Assembly (NCBI RefSeq): GCF_008831285.2
Contig: NC_045146.1
Span: 22,399,703 to 22,463,702, forward strand
Direction of reading: 5' to 3'
Source of the DNA: Nymphaea colorata
Lineage: Eukaryota > Streptophyta > Magnoliopsida > Nymphaeales > Nymphaeaceae
Length of the DNA: 64,000 nt
A program made the translations under genes and the position numbers. Below the pieces are notes generated by a model that saw only the letters and a program-made list of their open reading frames with translations, did not search any database and was not told the origin of the DNA. Positions 1 through 12,944 of the stretch are shown here, piece after piece; within the stretch, counting starts at the first letter, position 1; each line of letters starts with the position of its first letter.

Positions 1-724
1 TTTACTACGCTTGATGTCCCATTTGCAAGTACATCCAAATGGGACAGGTCCTAAATCCATACCAATTTGGTAGTTATGCTTTTGAGGTCAAAAATGAATG
101 AAAGTTTATAATCCTATATATCATCTTTATTTTGATCATGTAAAGCTTCCTTCCATATCTGAAGGTAATTTCTCTTGAAAATGAATTCCATTACCTAAAA
201 TCAAGGTGGCCTGGAGCATTGCTTCTTGTTGATTGACAAGGAGTATGAGTCGCTCCTCCCCTTTCTCAAGGTAAAGAAAGTGTCCACTTATAGATAAATA
301 TTTCAAGTAATAAGACAGAATTAAGATGCTCAAAGAAATTGCCATTAATAGGAGGTGTGAAGAGCTGAAATTCTTGAATTAGACTTTAGAGTTTAGAGAA
401 TTAATCCTGCTAAGAAACGACAGCATATTCATAATAAATCTCTGCACTGGACAACATGCATGCGTGATTTAATGGCCACAACTCTAGGCTAGATGTACCA
501 CAGAGACACATTTATGCTTTATTATGCTGAAGTCACTTGTTTGAGTGATTGATTATCAACCATGCTTGAAGCTTTATATAAGAATAGATATCTCAATTGA
601 CTGATTCTTACAGCTTCATTTGCTCTAAAAAAGTGAGTTTAATCAGTTATTTGGCATTATCATGTTCTTTCTGTTTCCTGGATCTGCTTATTGTGTTAAG
701 TACATGAATATTATCAAAATGCAG
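1..724 (+). other. Intron of the SPX-MFS transporter gene (left part outside the window)
   Basis: No coding exon is recognisable here. The stretch is AT-rich and ends in an acceptor (cag at 722-724) that leads directly into conserved SPX-MFS coding sequence in mid-domain. It must therefore be the 3' part of an intron whose 5' exon lies left of the window. Confidence 0.7.
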
Positions 725-3063
725 GTTGGGATCTGCACGAGCTGTTAATCGACGCTATATTAGCGACTGCGTGCCTGTCAAAATTCGTATGCAAGCATCT
801 GCAGCATTTGTTAGTGCGAGTGCTCTTGGAATGGCATGTGGTCCTGCTCTTGCAGGATTGCTTCAAACTAATTTTAAGTTTTATGTCGTCACAATCAATG
901 CAAGCACTTTACCAGGATGGTTCATGTCTCTTGCATGGTTAATATATCTGTGTTGGCTATGGATATCATTTAAAGAGCCTGTTTATGAATCCCAACAGTC
1001 TAACTCAGCTAACAACTCTAGTACCGGTAAGGTTTCATCATTTTAGTTGTATGACATTCAAGAAAAATTCTCTTGTTTCGTTTCTGTTGGTGGTGCATGT
1101 AACCCAGTTGAATACACCTGCAGTAACTGCAATTGTGGTGCACTCAAGTGGCAATGGACTTGCACAACCCCTTCTCTCATCTTCAACTGTGGAGGAGAAG
1201 CCGCAGAAAGAAGATCAAGAATTTGATGACAGTGAAGAAGCTCCAGAAGAATCACACAAACCTGCCACCACTATTGGATCTGCATATAGACTGCTTACTC
1301 CATCCGTGAAGGCATGGATAATCTTGTACTTCGTTCTTATTCTGTCCTCAACGTTCACTACTAAAATTTTCACTTTTCAGATAAATTATTTAGTTTATTC
1401 TGCTAAAGACTTGAGACTGACATTAGGAATCTGAATAGGTTTTGGCGCAGTTCTATGCTTTGTACAAGATGTGTGCTTGTTTACATTAAGCAAGCCCCTG
1501 AGTTGAGTGTCTTTTCTTTGTGTTAGATACTGCACTTCCGACGGAACCAGGGATTAAATTCTTTCTTTATAACTCTTATCACAGTTTTGTAGCTGTTCTT
1601 GTTCAATTAACACTCTGGACCTTATGTCATGCCACTCTGGACCTTATGTCATGCCACCATGCGTTGTTTATTAACAGATTTCAGTATGAAGTTTTTTCTG
1701 ATTTCTCTAGCATTATTAATATCTTGACAAACTTCTGCCAATTTTACATGAACCGGAGACTGAAAAGAAATACCATATGACATCTTAAGAGATGATTGTA
1801 TGTTACGTTATCAATCTGATTGAATTTTGTCATGTCCTATTGCAGGTTCAATTGTTGATATACTTCATGCTCAAATATGCAATGGAGGTCTTATTATCCG
1901 AATCAAGTGTTGTTGCAACCTTCTACTTTAATTGGTCAACAAGCAAAGTTGCCTTGTTTCTTGCGTGCCTTGGCTTCACTGTATTGCCAGTAAATATAGT
2001 TGTCGGCACATACATTAGCAATTTATTTGAGGAAAGGTAAATTTATATTTCTAGATTAGTTTCTTTCGATGTCTTCCAATTTCGTTATTACCGATAGACC
2101 TTATCCTCACTTCACACGAGTGAGCAGATCTTCTGGTTTTCCCATGTACGTGCAAAAGGTCAACTTTTGTAAAAAGATTTCATAATCACTCTTTTTCTTG
2201 TTTACCAAGAAAGAAAAAAAATTGGAGCTTCTTTCTCCTTATGAAGAAGGTTTATACTGTAGTGTTTGCTTTCTTCTTGTCAAATTTTTAGCAGGTGAGA
2301 GTTTTTGCATCAGCAACTTTGAGAAAGGACCATATGACCGATCAGTGCATCACACAGACTATTCAGTTCTGCTTTCAATTATAAAGTCTTGAACATTCTT
2401 TTTTTGAAAAAAATGTCCTAAACCTTAGTCGTTGCATAAAAGAACTTATTTGAGTCCATCTCATCGCTCTGGGTCCTTCTCGTTCTCGGTTCCTTTCTAT
2501 TTTTGTGTTACGATGCTTCTAAAATGCGTGGTTATTTGCTCATGTTCGTCATTCTCCTTGCGCGACTATCCCTGTTGGTTTGAATGGGAGCAGGCAACTA
2601 TTACTGGCTTCAGAGATCTTTGTGTTAATTGGCATCATTATGAGCTTCAACATTGCAATCCCATACTCTGTACCTCAATACGTTTCGTCTGCTCTTATCA
2701 CATTCGTCTCTGCAGAAGTTCTCGAAGGTAAACTCTATCTTGAATTGTATTGTACCTAAATTCGCTGAAGGCTTCATTGTTTGAGTTTGAAGTGTATATT
2801 CATTTGACGGTGCACTGCGCTCAGGTGTGAATCTGTCGCTTCTTTCGCAAGTCATGTCGTCGAGGTTAGCCAGGGGAACGTACAACGGTGGTCTGCTCTC
2901 AACGGAAGCAGGAACACTGGCTCGAGTGGTCGCAGACGGCACAATCACGTTGGCAGGCTACTTGGGTGAGAGTATGCTTTTAAATGTCACACTCATTCCA
3001 TCGTTGTTAATATGTTTGGCTTCTATAACAGCCACATTTCTTACCTATAATTCTCTTTATTAA
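725..3063 (+). CDS. SPX-MFS vacuolar phosphate transporter (PHT5/VPT type), C-terminal half, 5' truncated by window edge
   Basis: Vacuolar-membrane phosphate transporter of the SPX domain plus major-facilitator family (Arabidopsis PHT5/VPT1-like; family placement from remembered sequence). Exons in the window are 725-1026, 1124-1311, 1846-2036, 2594-2727 and 2825-3063, joined in one reading phase and giving about 350 residues. Seen: the block [16 protein letters not shown] at the start, a hydrophilic acidic linker ([13 protein letters not shown]) in exon 2, then transmembrane blocks including [50 protein letters not shown] and [15 protein letters not shown], ending in TFLTYNSLY. The family is about 700 residues, so the SPX domain and first membrane helices are missing only because the window starts inside the gene. 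Exon 2 ends AAG|GCATGG, a probable GC donor. A 22-bp tandem repeat lies in the intron that follows. Confidence 0.93.
1611..1654. repeat. Two tandem copies of a 22-bp unit in an SPX-MFS intron
   Basis: The unit begins CACTCTGGACCTTATGTC and is repeated once, exactly and head to tail (1611-1632, 1633-1654). It lies inside the intron between exons 1124-1311 and 1846-2036 and has no visible coding role. Confidence 0.9.
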
Positions 3064-5051
3064 TAATCTGTTGTATGCGCATGTATAGAGAACATCTTCC
3101 CTTCTTGACAATGTCAATGATATAAAGCTTCTATTATTTCATCTTCGGTTCCTCGGAAGTTCTGCCCACAAAATACAAAAATTCTTTATAACTTCGATCC
3201 CACCCAAAGTTTTATCCTTCTCGTCCTTCACCGTTTAAAAGGCATGCAAAGCGTTTGTATACTGGCTAATGATTCGATTACCCATCGTCGACAAAACCAG
3301 CAGCACCAGGATCTTCAGGTGGCTCAGTTGGGAACTTGAAACGGTTCTGACCAGTGTGGGGTTTGGGCATATGACGAAATCCCAACTTAATAAAAATTTA
3401 TGTAATCGGATCATGGACTCAGGCAGAGGCTGCATCTTACTGTGGGTTCAAATCTGACAATTTAAACCTCAATTTGAATATCAGCATATATCCTCGTATC
3501 AGCCACAACCTGGAAAATTTTATTTAAAGCAAGTTGTGTACGTTTAAGTTGGATTTTGTAGTAGGTCGATGCTAGATCTGACTTAAAATAGTATTCTGGA
3601 TGTAATCAGAAACCGTCAAATCTGACCTAAAGTTTGTCGACAGTAAAGCTCCAATAGTGCGTGTTTGATGCCCAGTCCTGTCACGCATTGGACGCCCGCG
3701 TGCGTTTTGCCATGCTTGATCATGTTTGATTCAGGAAACACATGCAAATGTAATGGAGGCACAAAGTATACTAGGAACCAAGGCATGAAATTGTTGTTCT
3801 TGGACACCGTGTAACTTATTTGGCAAATATGTGCTCGGATTCAAGTCGGTTGAAAATTGGGTTGTTGGATCAATGAGTTGACTCAATGACTTACTGGGTT
3901 AGGTCATAAATTTTTATAGTGCATTTTTTCTATAAATAGATGAAGAAGGTAAATGTGTTAGAGCTTCAAGTTTAATTTTCTCATCAATTAAAACTAGATA
4001 ATATGTAATATATGAGCATACGTGTATACTTAGTTAAATTTATGATATTTCACTATTCAAAGAATAATAAACTTCAGTATTTAATAGCATACGACAAAAA
4101 AAACATATAATTAGATGACAATCCCAGTTGACTTGGCAAGCCCTGACTAGTGACCCAATAATGGGATGATCCTAGCCGATTTGGGCGACTCATAGCTCAG
4201 ATCGGTGAGTTTCCCAACTATGCCAAGTGAGACCTATTCCATCGAAAATCTAGGGAAGCTAAGAGTTTCACTCTATATTTCATATGGAATTGGCTGGTTA
4301 AAACACAGTCCTTCCCCACATACAAACAAAGGTATAACAAGACTGTTTGAACGGAAGGCAATATGAACATGGGGAACGTTTGTTCCATAGAAGAGCACGG
4401 TAGTGTACTTCCTTCCATGCAGCATGAACAGGACCGGTATGCTCATGGGAATGGAGCCTTGAATTCAAGAGTTATTCCTTAGCCCTTTTTTGTTTTTTAC
4501 TATAGTTTCTAAGAACAATACTACTATATTTTTTAGAAGAACGTAACTTGAAGTGAATTTCTCGAATTGAAAAGTTCAATGCAAGCCTCTACTTGAGAGT
4601 TTTCTATAAAATATGTGGCTTTTGTTAGAAAAGTTACAAAAAGATGGTTCCTTTTTAAAATTTGTAGACAAAAAAGTAGACCCCCAAATATGTAAACCAA
4701 ATCCAAGTTCAATCCAGGATGAGTTCCTTTGTTGAGAGGAGTGTGATGGATCCGATTTGGGTTCGATGTTGGCGTTTTATCCATTTGAGTAATAGGGTAT
4801 ACGGACCACGGTAATGAGACTCTGGGTGGGTTCAGGTCAATAAATACAAGGTGCAAATGCCAAACCAGGGAAGGGTGAACGCCCAGAGGTCGTACCAGTG
4901 AAGAGTTCCGGTTCCTCCCACCAGGCACCCAACGCTGCGAATCCGTGACACGAGGACCAACCTTTTTTCCTTCTTCCCCATGGATCCGGCCGATTGATCG
5001 CGAAGAAATCGTCAGGCTTCGTGTTGCTTCGATAGTATTGTCGCCGTAAAG
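3064..5051. other. Intergenic region between SPX-MFS and GET3A genes
   Basis: No gene was recognised. The first ~100 bases are probably SPX-MFS 3' UTR. About 3850-4210 holds degenerate repetitive DNA with 'gagttgactcaatgac' and 'gtgacccaata...gggcgactc' motifs, resembling the repeat at 12463-12944. The last ~150 bases should contain the GET3A promoter and leader, but no clear TATA box was seen. Confidence 0.55.
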
Positions 5052-8000
5052 ATGGTGGAGAACTCGGAATTGTTGGAGGGGAGCGTGAGGAATATACTGG
5101 AACAGGACCAGCTCAAGTGGGTTTTCGTTGGTGGCAAGGGCGGCGTCGGCAAGACCACCTGCAGCTCTATCCTCTCGATCCTCCTGTCGAGAGTGAGATC
5201 GTCCGTTCTCATTATCTCCACGGATCCTGCCCACAACCTTAGCGATGCCTTCCAGCAGAAGTTCACCAAGACCCCTACTTTGGTCAATGGCTTCTCGAAT
5301 CTATTCGCCATGGTGTGTATCGGGTTCTGAAATTTTTGGATCCTTCCTTTGTTGTTTCGGCATACTCACTCTGATTTTTTTGGCTTATGATGATCTTTTC
5401 TTTGGTTTTTGTTTGATTTTCTGTTCATCTTGTTCGTGAATTTGGTACCATCTGGGTTCTGTGTTTCTGGATGTGGGCTCTGAACTTCAGTGTTTGTTTT
5501 TTGAGATTTAGTGATCTTTTACGATTCGGGTGATTTTTTATTTTGGTTATGCGCTGCAAATTTTAGTTTTTTTCTTACTTGTTGGGTATGAGTATTTGCA
5601 ATTTGTGATGCTTTTGATAGGACCTGAGAGTTGCGTTTTTCAGGAAGTGGATCCAAACGTGGAGAAGGATGAGATGCCCAATGTGGAAGGGATGGATAGT
5701 TTTCTTTCCGAATTAGCTAACGCAATTCCAGGCATTGATGAGGCCATGAGTTTTGCTGAGATGCTCAAGTAAATTGCTCTGTTCTCCTCTTTTCCTTGCC
5801 GTTTCTCTCTGATCCTTATGTTGGATGGAATTGTTGGTTGCTCGTGCTTCTGATGGAACGCATCTAGTACCTGGTTTTGCTTGATAAATACTCCATTTAG
5901 TTAAATGCTGTTTGAAACTAAATTGGTGGCATCACTGTTTTGTTTTTATCAACCCTCTATGTTGTATCTGCGTGGTTGCCAGTTGATCATTTCAAATTTA
6001 GTCAGCTATCTTGTATTGAAGTTTGAAGGAGCAAATAAAGTGAACATGTGCTATGTGGTGGAGATTGACTGCTTTACGTTCAGTCATTGATAAATCGGGT
6101 GAAGTTTGTTACTCTGTTTTATATGCTTGTTTCACTTTCTTCGTGGAGTGAACTTATTGTTCAGTTCCCGCCATCTATGACAATCTGGTCAAGTCAAATG
6201 AACTTGGTTGCATAATTGGATGAGTAAAGCTCTTTCATGGCTTTCCAGAATTGCTGAATTTTCTTTCGGCTGTTCTGTTGAATGCAATTGTTGGGAGGTT
6301 AGTAACAGATGAACAATGAAGAATGTGTTAATTCCTTTAAGGAATATGCCTGAAGTGAATAGGCTTTCATGGGATCCATGTCGATGTCCATCATGGACAT
6401 CCACGTTGGAGATAAAAACCGCATTGCATATCGTACTGCTAGATCCATCTGTCTCTTTTGTAAGAGAAGAAAATATAACATTGTGGAGTATAACATTTTC
6501 CTGTACTATTTTCTAAACTTTTTATTTTTATTTGTTCCGACTTCTGAGTTTCCCATCAGTCTTAAAGATGGATGGTAGCTCTCTCCTAGTGGAAAAGGTA
6601 AATGGTATTTGTTAGCTGTGAAACGTCTTCATGCACCAGTAGTAAGAGCAGCAATCTCTTCTTGTGTTCTAAAATTTGGTCTCTTCTTGTGCCTTTACCT
6701 TTTTGCCATAAACCTGAGGGAAAAATTTTTGAAAAAGTAAGCAGTTCATCATGACCACTTCTGTAAGCATTGACTGTACATTCATTAAATATTTTTTCTC
6801 TGCTCAAGTCATCTATATGATATTATCTATTTATTAGTTTATGCTTAGTGTCTCTTGCTTTAATTTGACAAGTACATGCTGTGTTTCAGCTTTTCCAAAG
6901 TTTGTTTCTGTTTGGTGCTAAATATCACTTTCCTACAGATTAGTTCAAACAATGGACTACTCAGTCATAGTGTTCGATACTGCCCCAACTGGTCATACGT
7001 TGCGTCTCTTGCAATTTCCTTCCATATTGGAAAAGGGTCTTGGGAAAATGATGGCATTGAGAAATAGATTTGGTGGCCTCATAAGCCAGGTAAAGATATA
7101 CACATCTTATTATAGGTCACATATGTATTCTTTTCTCAACTTTATAGTTCTTTAGTTTTGAACTGAAAAGCTGCAGTATTCCTATTATTATGATTCTTCA
7201 TATGTTATGCTAAGCTGTCTTTCTCTCTAGTCTGGAAGATGACTATTTTGCAGTTTGGCTTGATATCCATATCTGCTGAGAGATTGCAACTAATTAACGA
7301 AAGAATGACTTTGTAGACCTACATGAATCAAGCACTTTTCTATGTAATTCAGCAATTGATTGTATGACATAATGATACTACTTTGTTGATGGCTGATACA
7401 TTAAAAAAAAAAAGGAGTACATCTCTTGTTGCTTTTGTTTTACAATAAGTTTATGTTAACTAGTTGCCTTTGGTAGGTAACGCGAATGTTCGGTATGGAG
7501 GATGAATTTGGGGAAGATGCCCTTGTTGGTAAGCTAGAAGGCATGAAAGATGTGATAGAACAAGTCAATAGACAATTCCGCGATCCAGTGAGTGAAGAAA
7601 ATTTGTTCGGTTTCCTTCTCTTCATCTCTTTGCTTTCCTTTCCTTTTGCTGTAGAAATGTGTACAGAAAATACAGTTGTCATATGTGGGTTTTTTTTTCT
7701 TTTCTTTTCTTCTGTTTCTCCTTTTAAAAAGTTCAGTTGTTGGATGTTCGTTGATATGTTTATCATTACAGTGTCTGTCTGTTCATATGTACATGGATTG
7801 AAAGATAAGAAAGCAAGTTTTCTCTAATTTTAAATAGAATAAACTTATAAAGTATTGCAATAGGAGCTTGTAATAAACACGCTACTATTATGGTGGTGTG
7901 ACGAACAAAACATCCGCACTGTAAAAATTGTGGAAAAAACGAATCAAACCATGGAGCTTGAAGCCTTGAACCTTAATAAATGTGGGAGCGGTATTGAATA

Positions 8001-9651
8001 TGATATGTTTTATAACCATAAATAGGTAATTCCTGTTCTACTGAAATAACAGTAAACGTTTCTCTCTTAGTAAATGCTTGCTCATCGAAAGAAGCATTGC
8101 AATAACAATTTTCTTTTAGGTTATTAATGTAAAATAACGAGGTTGTGTCATAGTTGTATGTTACCTAAAACTGTCGCATGGCTTCCAGTCCTCATGGCTG
8201 GTCCAACAGAAACTATGCATGATTTTGTATTGATATTAAATGATGCCATCTCTTTGATCATCCCCATGTGAAAAGGACTTTGCTTTCTCTTCTTGAGCTA
8301 ACACCTGCCCGAGTTGATATTATATATTCCACTTAATTTGTGCAAAATTTGTCTTGTAGGACTTGACAACTTTTGTCTGTGTCTGCATCCCAGAGTTCCT
8401 ATCCCTCTATGAAACAGAAAGGTTGGTTCAAGAACTGACCAAGTTTGAGATTGATACCCACAACATCATCATTAATCAAGTACTGTATGATGAGGAAGGT
8501 ATATACTTATCATCTGGTTAATATCTTGCATTTAGGCATCATTTTGTCGAGTGTTAAATGTTAATTGTGACCCTGCTTGTTATATAAGATGTTGAATCCA
8601 AGTTGTTGAAAGCAAGGATGCGCATGCAGCAGAAGTATCTTGACCAGTTCTATACATTATATGATGATTTTCACATCACTTTGCTGCCATTGCTTCCAGA
8701 AGAGGTAACTCCCTGCATCTGAGCTCTCCCCTTGTCTGTTTTTTTGCTTTTAATTGTATTCAGATATGGACTAATGAATACAGCTAAGCTCATGATTGAT
8801 TGGAGAACTTACTGGTTCTCTGGTTCATGCTTTAGGAGTCGTTTTCTGTGGAGTCTGTTCACATCACTCTCTCTAGAGGTTTCAGTATGGTTCCGACGAT
8901 TAGTCCTTTCAGAAATGGGTTGATAGATCTTGTTGTAAATTAAAGTGCGTGAACCCCTCTTTGTTACTTACAAATGCTGGTCCCTATCTGAAGTAAGAAC
9001 CTGCACATTTAGAACAGCTGAATGTACTGACACTAGTCACCCAGTTGGCGAAGTTTTTATGATCTTTAACCGAACATCCTTCACATCCGTTATGGATTGT
9101 TTTGGTAAATGCTTCTTATAGTAACTTTTCAGAGTAATCGAGTTATTTAAGATACTCCAATATTATCTTTGGTATTCAGTATAGTCACATGGCCATGTTT
9201 CGTTGTCGAGATTGTCATGATGGTACCTGGATGACTTGCTACATATCATTATGATACTCCTCGTGCAACTTCGTCAACTTATAGACAAATTAGGTGCCTC
9301 TCTGTTCTGAAGGAGCCCCTAAATGATAGACAACAAGCTTGAAGGTCGCTTGGTAATTAGGGGTTTCCTTTTTTTTTTTTTTTCCTCTCCTTTTATTTTG
9401 CTTCAATGAATGCTGCAAGCTCTACGATTGGAAAGCAGAAAAAGGAAAATATGTAACATCAACAAATATCTCAGGTTTGCGGTGTGGAAGCACTAAAGGC
9501 GTTTTCTGCTCACTTCATAAAACCACACAAACCCGCAACAACCAAAGGAACCGTCGAAGAGCTTGAGAGAAGGGTGTCCACCTTGAGGATGCAGTTGAAG
9601 GAAGCCGAGATGGAGTTGGACAGATTGAGGAAAGGGAAGCGGGTGCTCTGA
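5052..9651 (+). CDS. GET3A: GET3A-type tail-anchored protein targeting ATPase (ARSA/GET3 family)
   Basis: Cytosolic homodimeric ATPase of the GET pathway, which receives tail-anchored membrane proteins and delivers them to the ER. Exons: 5052-5312, 5644-5768, 6939-7089, 7477-7587, 8360-8498, 8589-8704 and 9475-9651; total 1080 nt, 359 residues, normal for the family. Seen: deviant Walker [11 protein letters not shown] at residues 27-36, the Switch-like segment [29 protein letters not shown] with the second conserved Asp, [12 protein letters not shown], the hydrophobic client-binding helices, and the adenine-loop region INQVLY. As in plant GET3a, the CxxC zinc motif of yeast and animal GET3 is absent: the position reads [21 protein letters not shown]. 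The C-terminus is a charged coiled-coil-like helix. The short cytosolic N-terminus without transit peptide argues for GET3A over organellar GET3B/C. The start is the first in-frame ATG before the P-loop. Confidence 0.95.
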
Positions 9652-11259
9652 TCTTCCCGTTTACTCCTTTTAATTTTGTTGCTGAATGAAATTAGACTTA
9701 ATTAATTTGTTATTAATTGGAAGAATTTTGCTTTGTTAATTGGCTGCAATTGTTCCTTCTTCTTTCCCTTTTTTCTGTAATCCATGGCAAACTAATATTC
9801 CCAACTTTTTGAGAAACGGGCAGCGTAACATCTCTCTCTCTCTCTCTCTCTCCACATACAGATTTGAGCAAAGGAGACTTGATCATCCAAGAGAAAAGCT
9901 GAATGATTTCATATTATGAAACTAATACTTGCTAATTTACACATCTACCAAAATCAGAGTAACACACTCTAAAAACTCGGAAGAAAAAAAAAAAATCACC
10001 CTCACTTCTGGACTGGAGATTGTCGGTGCCCCGTGCAGGCCGTCATCTTTCTTGAGTTCTGCTCATTACTCTGAGCAATATCCGAGGCAGCGGCATGAGC
10101 AACGGCACATTGGTAGTCGCCGTTCTCGTAGATGGTGTCGAGCATGTTGTTGTGACCGCGGCTCTTTCTGAGAACCGCAACCATGAGGGGAGGTGCTTTC
10201 TCTACCTCCATTGATTTGGCCATCGCTTCTCGAAGTGCAAAGTGGGTGTTGGAGGTGAGAGCTTGTCCATTTATCATGTTAACATTTCAGGTTTGACCGG
10301 CTGCCGCCGGTTACCACTGGGACCGTGATTCATGTATATCCATTCCTGGAAGCCGCAGCGTAGAGAGTTTTCTAGCTTACCCAATGGTGGGCTCCAAATT
10401 TCCTGACATCGATGTCTCTTACCGTATTTGTCGGGAAAAATCTTGGTATCCAAAGCCAACACTGTCAGAGATCGTAATTCATAAGTTCTTTTTGTAAGAT
10501 TGTCCACAATTCTAAAACATCAAACAGAGGAGAAGTGCATATATTTATGCAGGAAAATTCGTCCCGGACAAAGAAGGATTGTATTTTATCGGGTGGAATG
10601 GAGATGCGAATGGATCCGATACAGATTGGACATAAATATGACGATATTTTACTAATCGGATGTTGTTGGAGTGGGACTCTAAAGCACATGATCGGATCTG
10701 TGTAGTCAAGTTACATGTTGTCCAATATTACATATCCCTCAGATTCTGCAATTTTGAATTCAATTACCAGTTGGATCCAAATATTGTTATTACGGAATTT
10801 GACACCCAATCCCATCCCATGATGAATTCTACATCTGAACCATTGCATCCGATTGAAAATTTAGAAAAGCCGTACAGCTTACACATGAACGTGAAAAAAG
10901 TTATTCGGGATTTGGCTTTTGGCGTTTGATTAGGGTTCTGTCCAAACGCGTTCTTGGTCCAAGATAACCTGTCTGGGCATTCAAACACGCCTTTGATGGA
11001 ATGACGTCAGCTTCATTCTTGTGGACCGCATTCGACTTAAAATGCGTTTGGTAGGAGTCTGTTCAACTTGTTATAAAAAAAGCATTAAGCCCAAAATATC
11101 TTGAAAATGGTTTTGGAACTTTTGTTTCTTGGAGGAGTTTTCTTTTCCTTTTTTTCACCTTCCTTGTATGGGGCAAGCTAAAGGCAGGGATGCTTTTACC
11201 TGTTTATTGTAGCTGGCAAAATCTCGTTTTTCTGAAACGACGAGAGGCACAACACAATT
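9652..11259. other. Intergenic region downstream of GET3A
   Basis: GET3A 3' UTR probably occupies the first 200 bases. A (CT)n tract lies at 9831-9853. Around 10530-10900 there is degenerate repetitive DNA rich in 'ggatccgat/atcggat' motifs. Apart from the unclassified reading frame at 10002-10277, nothing coding was recognised. Confidence 0.5.
10002..10277 (-). other. Unclassified 91-codon open reading frame, possible exon fragment
   Basis: I do not recognise this frame. It encodes a charged, Met- and Ala-rich peptide (for example HFALREAMAKSMEVEKAPP, AVLRKSRGHNNMLDTIYE, YQCAVAHAAASDIA) with a more protein-like composition than surrounding frames and a higher GC content than its flanks. A second minus-strand frame abuts it upstream (10274-10507). 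It could be the last exon of a decayed or unrecognised gene, or chance. No domain, signal peptide or membrane segment was seen. Confidence 0.25.
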
Positions 11260-11400
11260 GGTTGGCTTGAGGGACACGTAGACAACACGGCTTGAGTTTG
11301 ATTTTCGTATATGCTACTCCTCTAAATTGCAAACAATGGCATGGTCGACACTCAAGTTGAAAGATGTACTATAGATCCACGCAAGGTACTGAATCAGTCC
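11260..11400 (+). mobile_element. tRNA-derived SINE, family 1 (copy 1)
   Basis: It shares a body with three other copies in the window (minus strand near 33400, plus near 44720, minus near 56420): a core like 'ttgcaaacaatggca', then 'cactcaagttga', then 'tactatagatccac'. The upstream part carries a degenerate RNA polymerase III B box (gagtttgattttcg) after a GGCTTGAG-like A box. Ends are approximate. Confidence 0.55.
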
Positions 11401-12462
11401 TTTGCCCTGAAGGTAGGGGTAAGGGTGGGGTGGCTTTTGCTTCTGGCATAAGGCTTGTTTTCTGAAACTAATAAACATGTTTCAGATTGTTTGTGGACAT
11501 AGCAGTGATTGGTGGGTCCGTCCTAATCCACGTAGAATTAAGATGTGCATGCTCTCTCCCTTTTCAGTTCCCCGTGTCCGTTCTTGAGTCGAGGTTTAGC
11601 CAAAACTGGGGCCTCATTTGACTCTTTGCTTCGTATAATTTTCCAAATCCCTTTTTGCCTTCATTAAAGAGAAGAACACCCATCATTAAAGGGCTTCACA
11701 AATTGCAGGTAGTGCTAATTATTGAAGCTTATTACCAAGTGTAAGGATGTGATCCGGATTTGCAGTATGACTTTATGCATATCGTGTTATGTATGTAGGA
11801 CAGGTGCTAGTATGTTTACCGCTCATGGGTTCACGCCCCTGTATCTGGTAATCTAGTAGCTGTTGTTAGGGCTGAGTGGGGTCCCAGGGTTAGGAAGAAT
11901 GCGCAGTTCTTTGTGCTTATCGCTAACGTCAAGCTCATTCGTGCAGTGGGGGACGAACCTTCTCCTACCAGCAATTAACTTCTTGTCTGGGATCTTCAGC
12001 TTCAGAATGAGACAGGCTACATTAGTTAGACCAAGGAGACTTAATCTTTTTATTTCATTTGGAAGCTTATAGGAATAGCCCATATACTTTTATCGACCAT
12101 AGTTTGGAGTCTTTTGGAGTCTTGAACTTCTGGCTAACTTCACACATTAATTCTCTCTCTAAGTTGTTTTGTTTACGCCGGCATGACTCTTTGGACATGT
12201 CTCGTTTAATGAAATTCTTCTCAGCTCATATCGACTATAGCATCTTTCTTTCTCTTACCGATGGCTAACTATCATAAACAGATCTGAAATCGATATCTAG
12301 ATACTAATATGCGCAGATGTACACACATTTCTCTAGCCAAAGGAATATCTGTACGACTAAATTATCATATATGGTCAATAAATTCTCCAAGAACGAGATT
12401 CTTACACATGTCACTTCCTGCTGAATGAGTTGGTCGGTGTACTGTCGCAATTTTTTTTTATA

Positions 12463-12944
12463 GCAACGTTTAAAAGCTCGCCGAGCGGTGACTCGGCTTG
12501 GCTCGCCCCCCTAACGAGTCAACCCAGTCGGGTGACTCGTTTTAGTTCATGCTTCAATATTTTATTGATGTTTATAGTTTAAAGTTGATATTCTGTTTGT
12601 TACTTTATTAAAGATACAAGTTCAGTTTGTTCAATTTGAGCAATATTAACGAAATTGATTATTTTTTCTTGTATTTTTTCATTTGACATGTTAAATTGCA
12701 ACAATTCATAAAGGATGAACTTAATTGTGACTTCACTTTATGTTAGATTGTCTTTTTTTTAATCATATAAGTGAAATAAGTCATTTTACAAACTTTTAAC
12801 GCTTAAAAGACAAGTTATAGATTGTTTTTTCTTAAAAAAATTAACATAACCTGATCCAAGTCACTGAGTTGACCTGCCTAATCACAAGTCGAAAACAACC
12901 GAGTCAGTCACGAGTCACTAGGTTTTAAAACCTTGATTTATGGA
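12463..12944. mobile_element. MITE-like or fold-back element with imperfect terminal inverted repeats
   Basis: The left end (caacgtttaaaagctc... with ggtgactcggc) and the reverse complement of the right end (caaggttttaaaacc... with gtgactcgtgac) are imperfect inverted repeats about 480 bp apart. The interior is AT-rich and non-coding. The GACTCG/GAGTCA-rich ends recur near 3850-4210. Superfamily not determined. Confidence 0.4.

Noticed and set aside
1312-1434. In-frame extension of SPX-MFS exon 2 (AWIILYFVL...)
   Set aside because: It departs from the conserved family sequence, which resumes at 1846, and soon meets a stop codon; it is treated as intron, though retention is possible.
3448-3465. 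B-box-like GGGTTCAAATC suggesting a tRNA or SINE
   Set aside because: No A box at the right distance, no cloverleaf, and no resemblance to the SINE bodies elsewhere in the window.
4533-5311. Long minus-strand open frames at the GET3A start
   Set aside because: They are antisense to GET3A exon 1 and its leader and show no conserved protein features.
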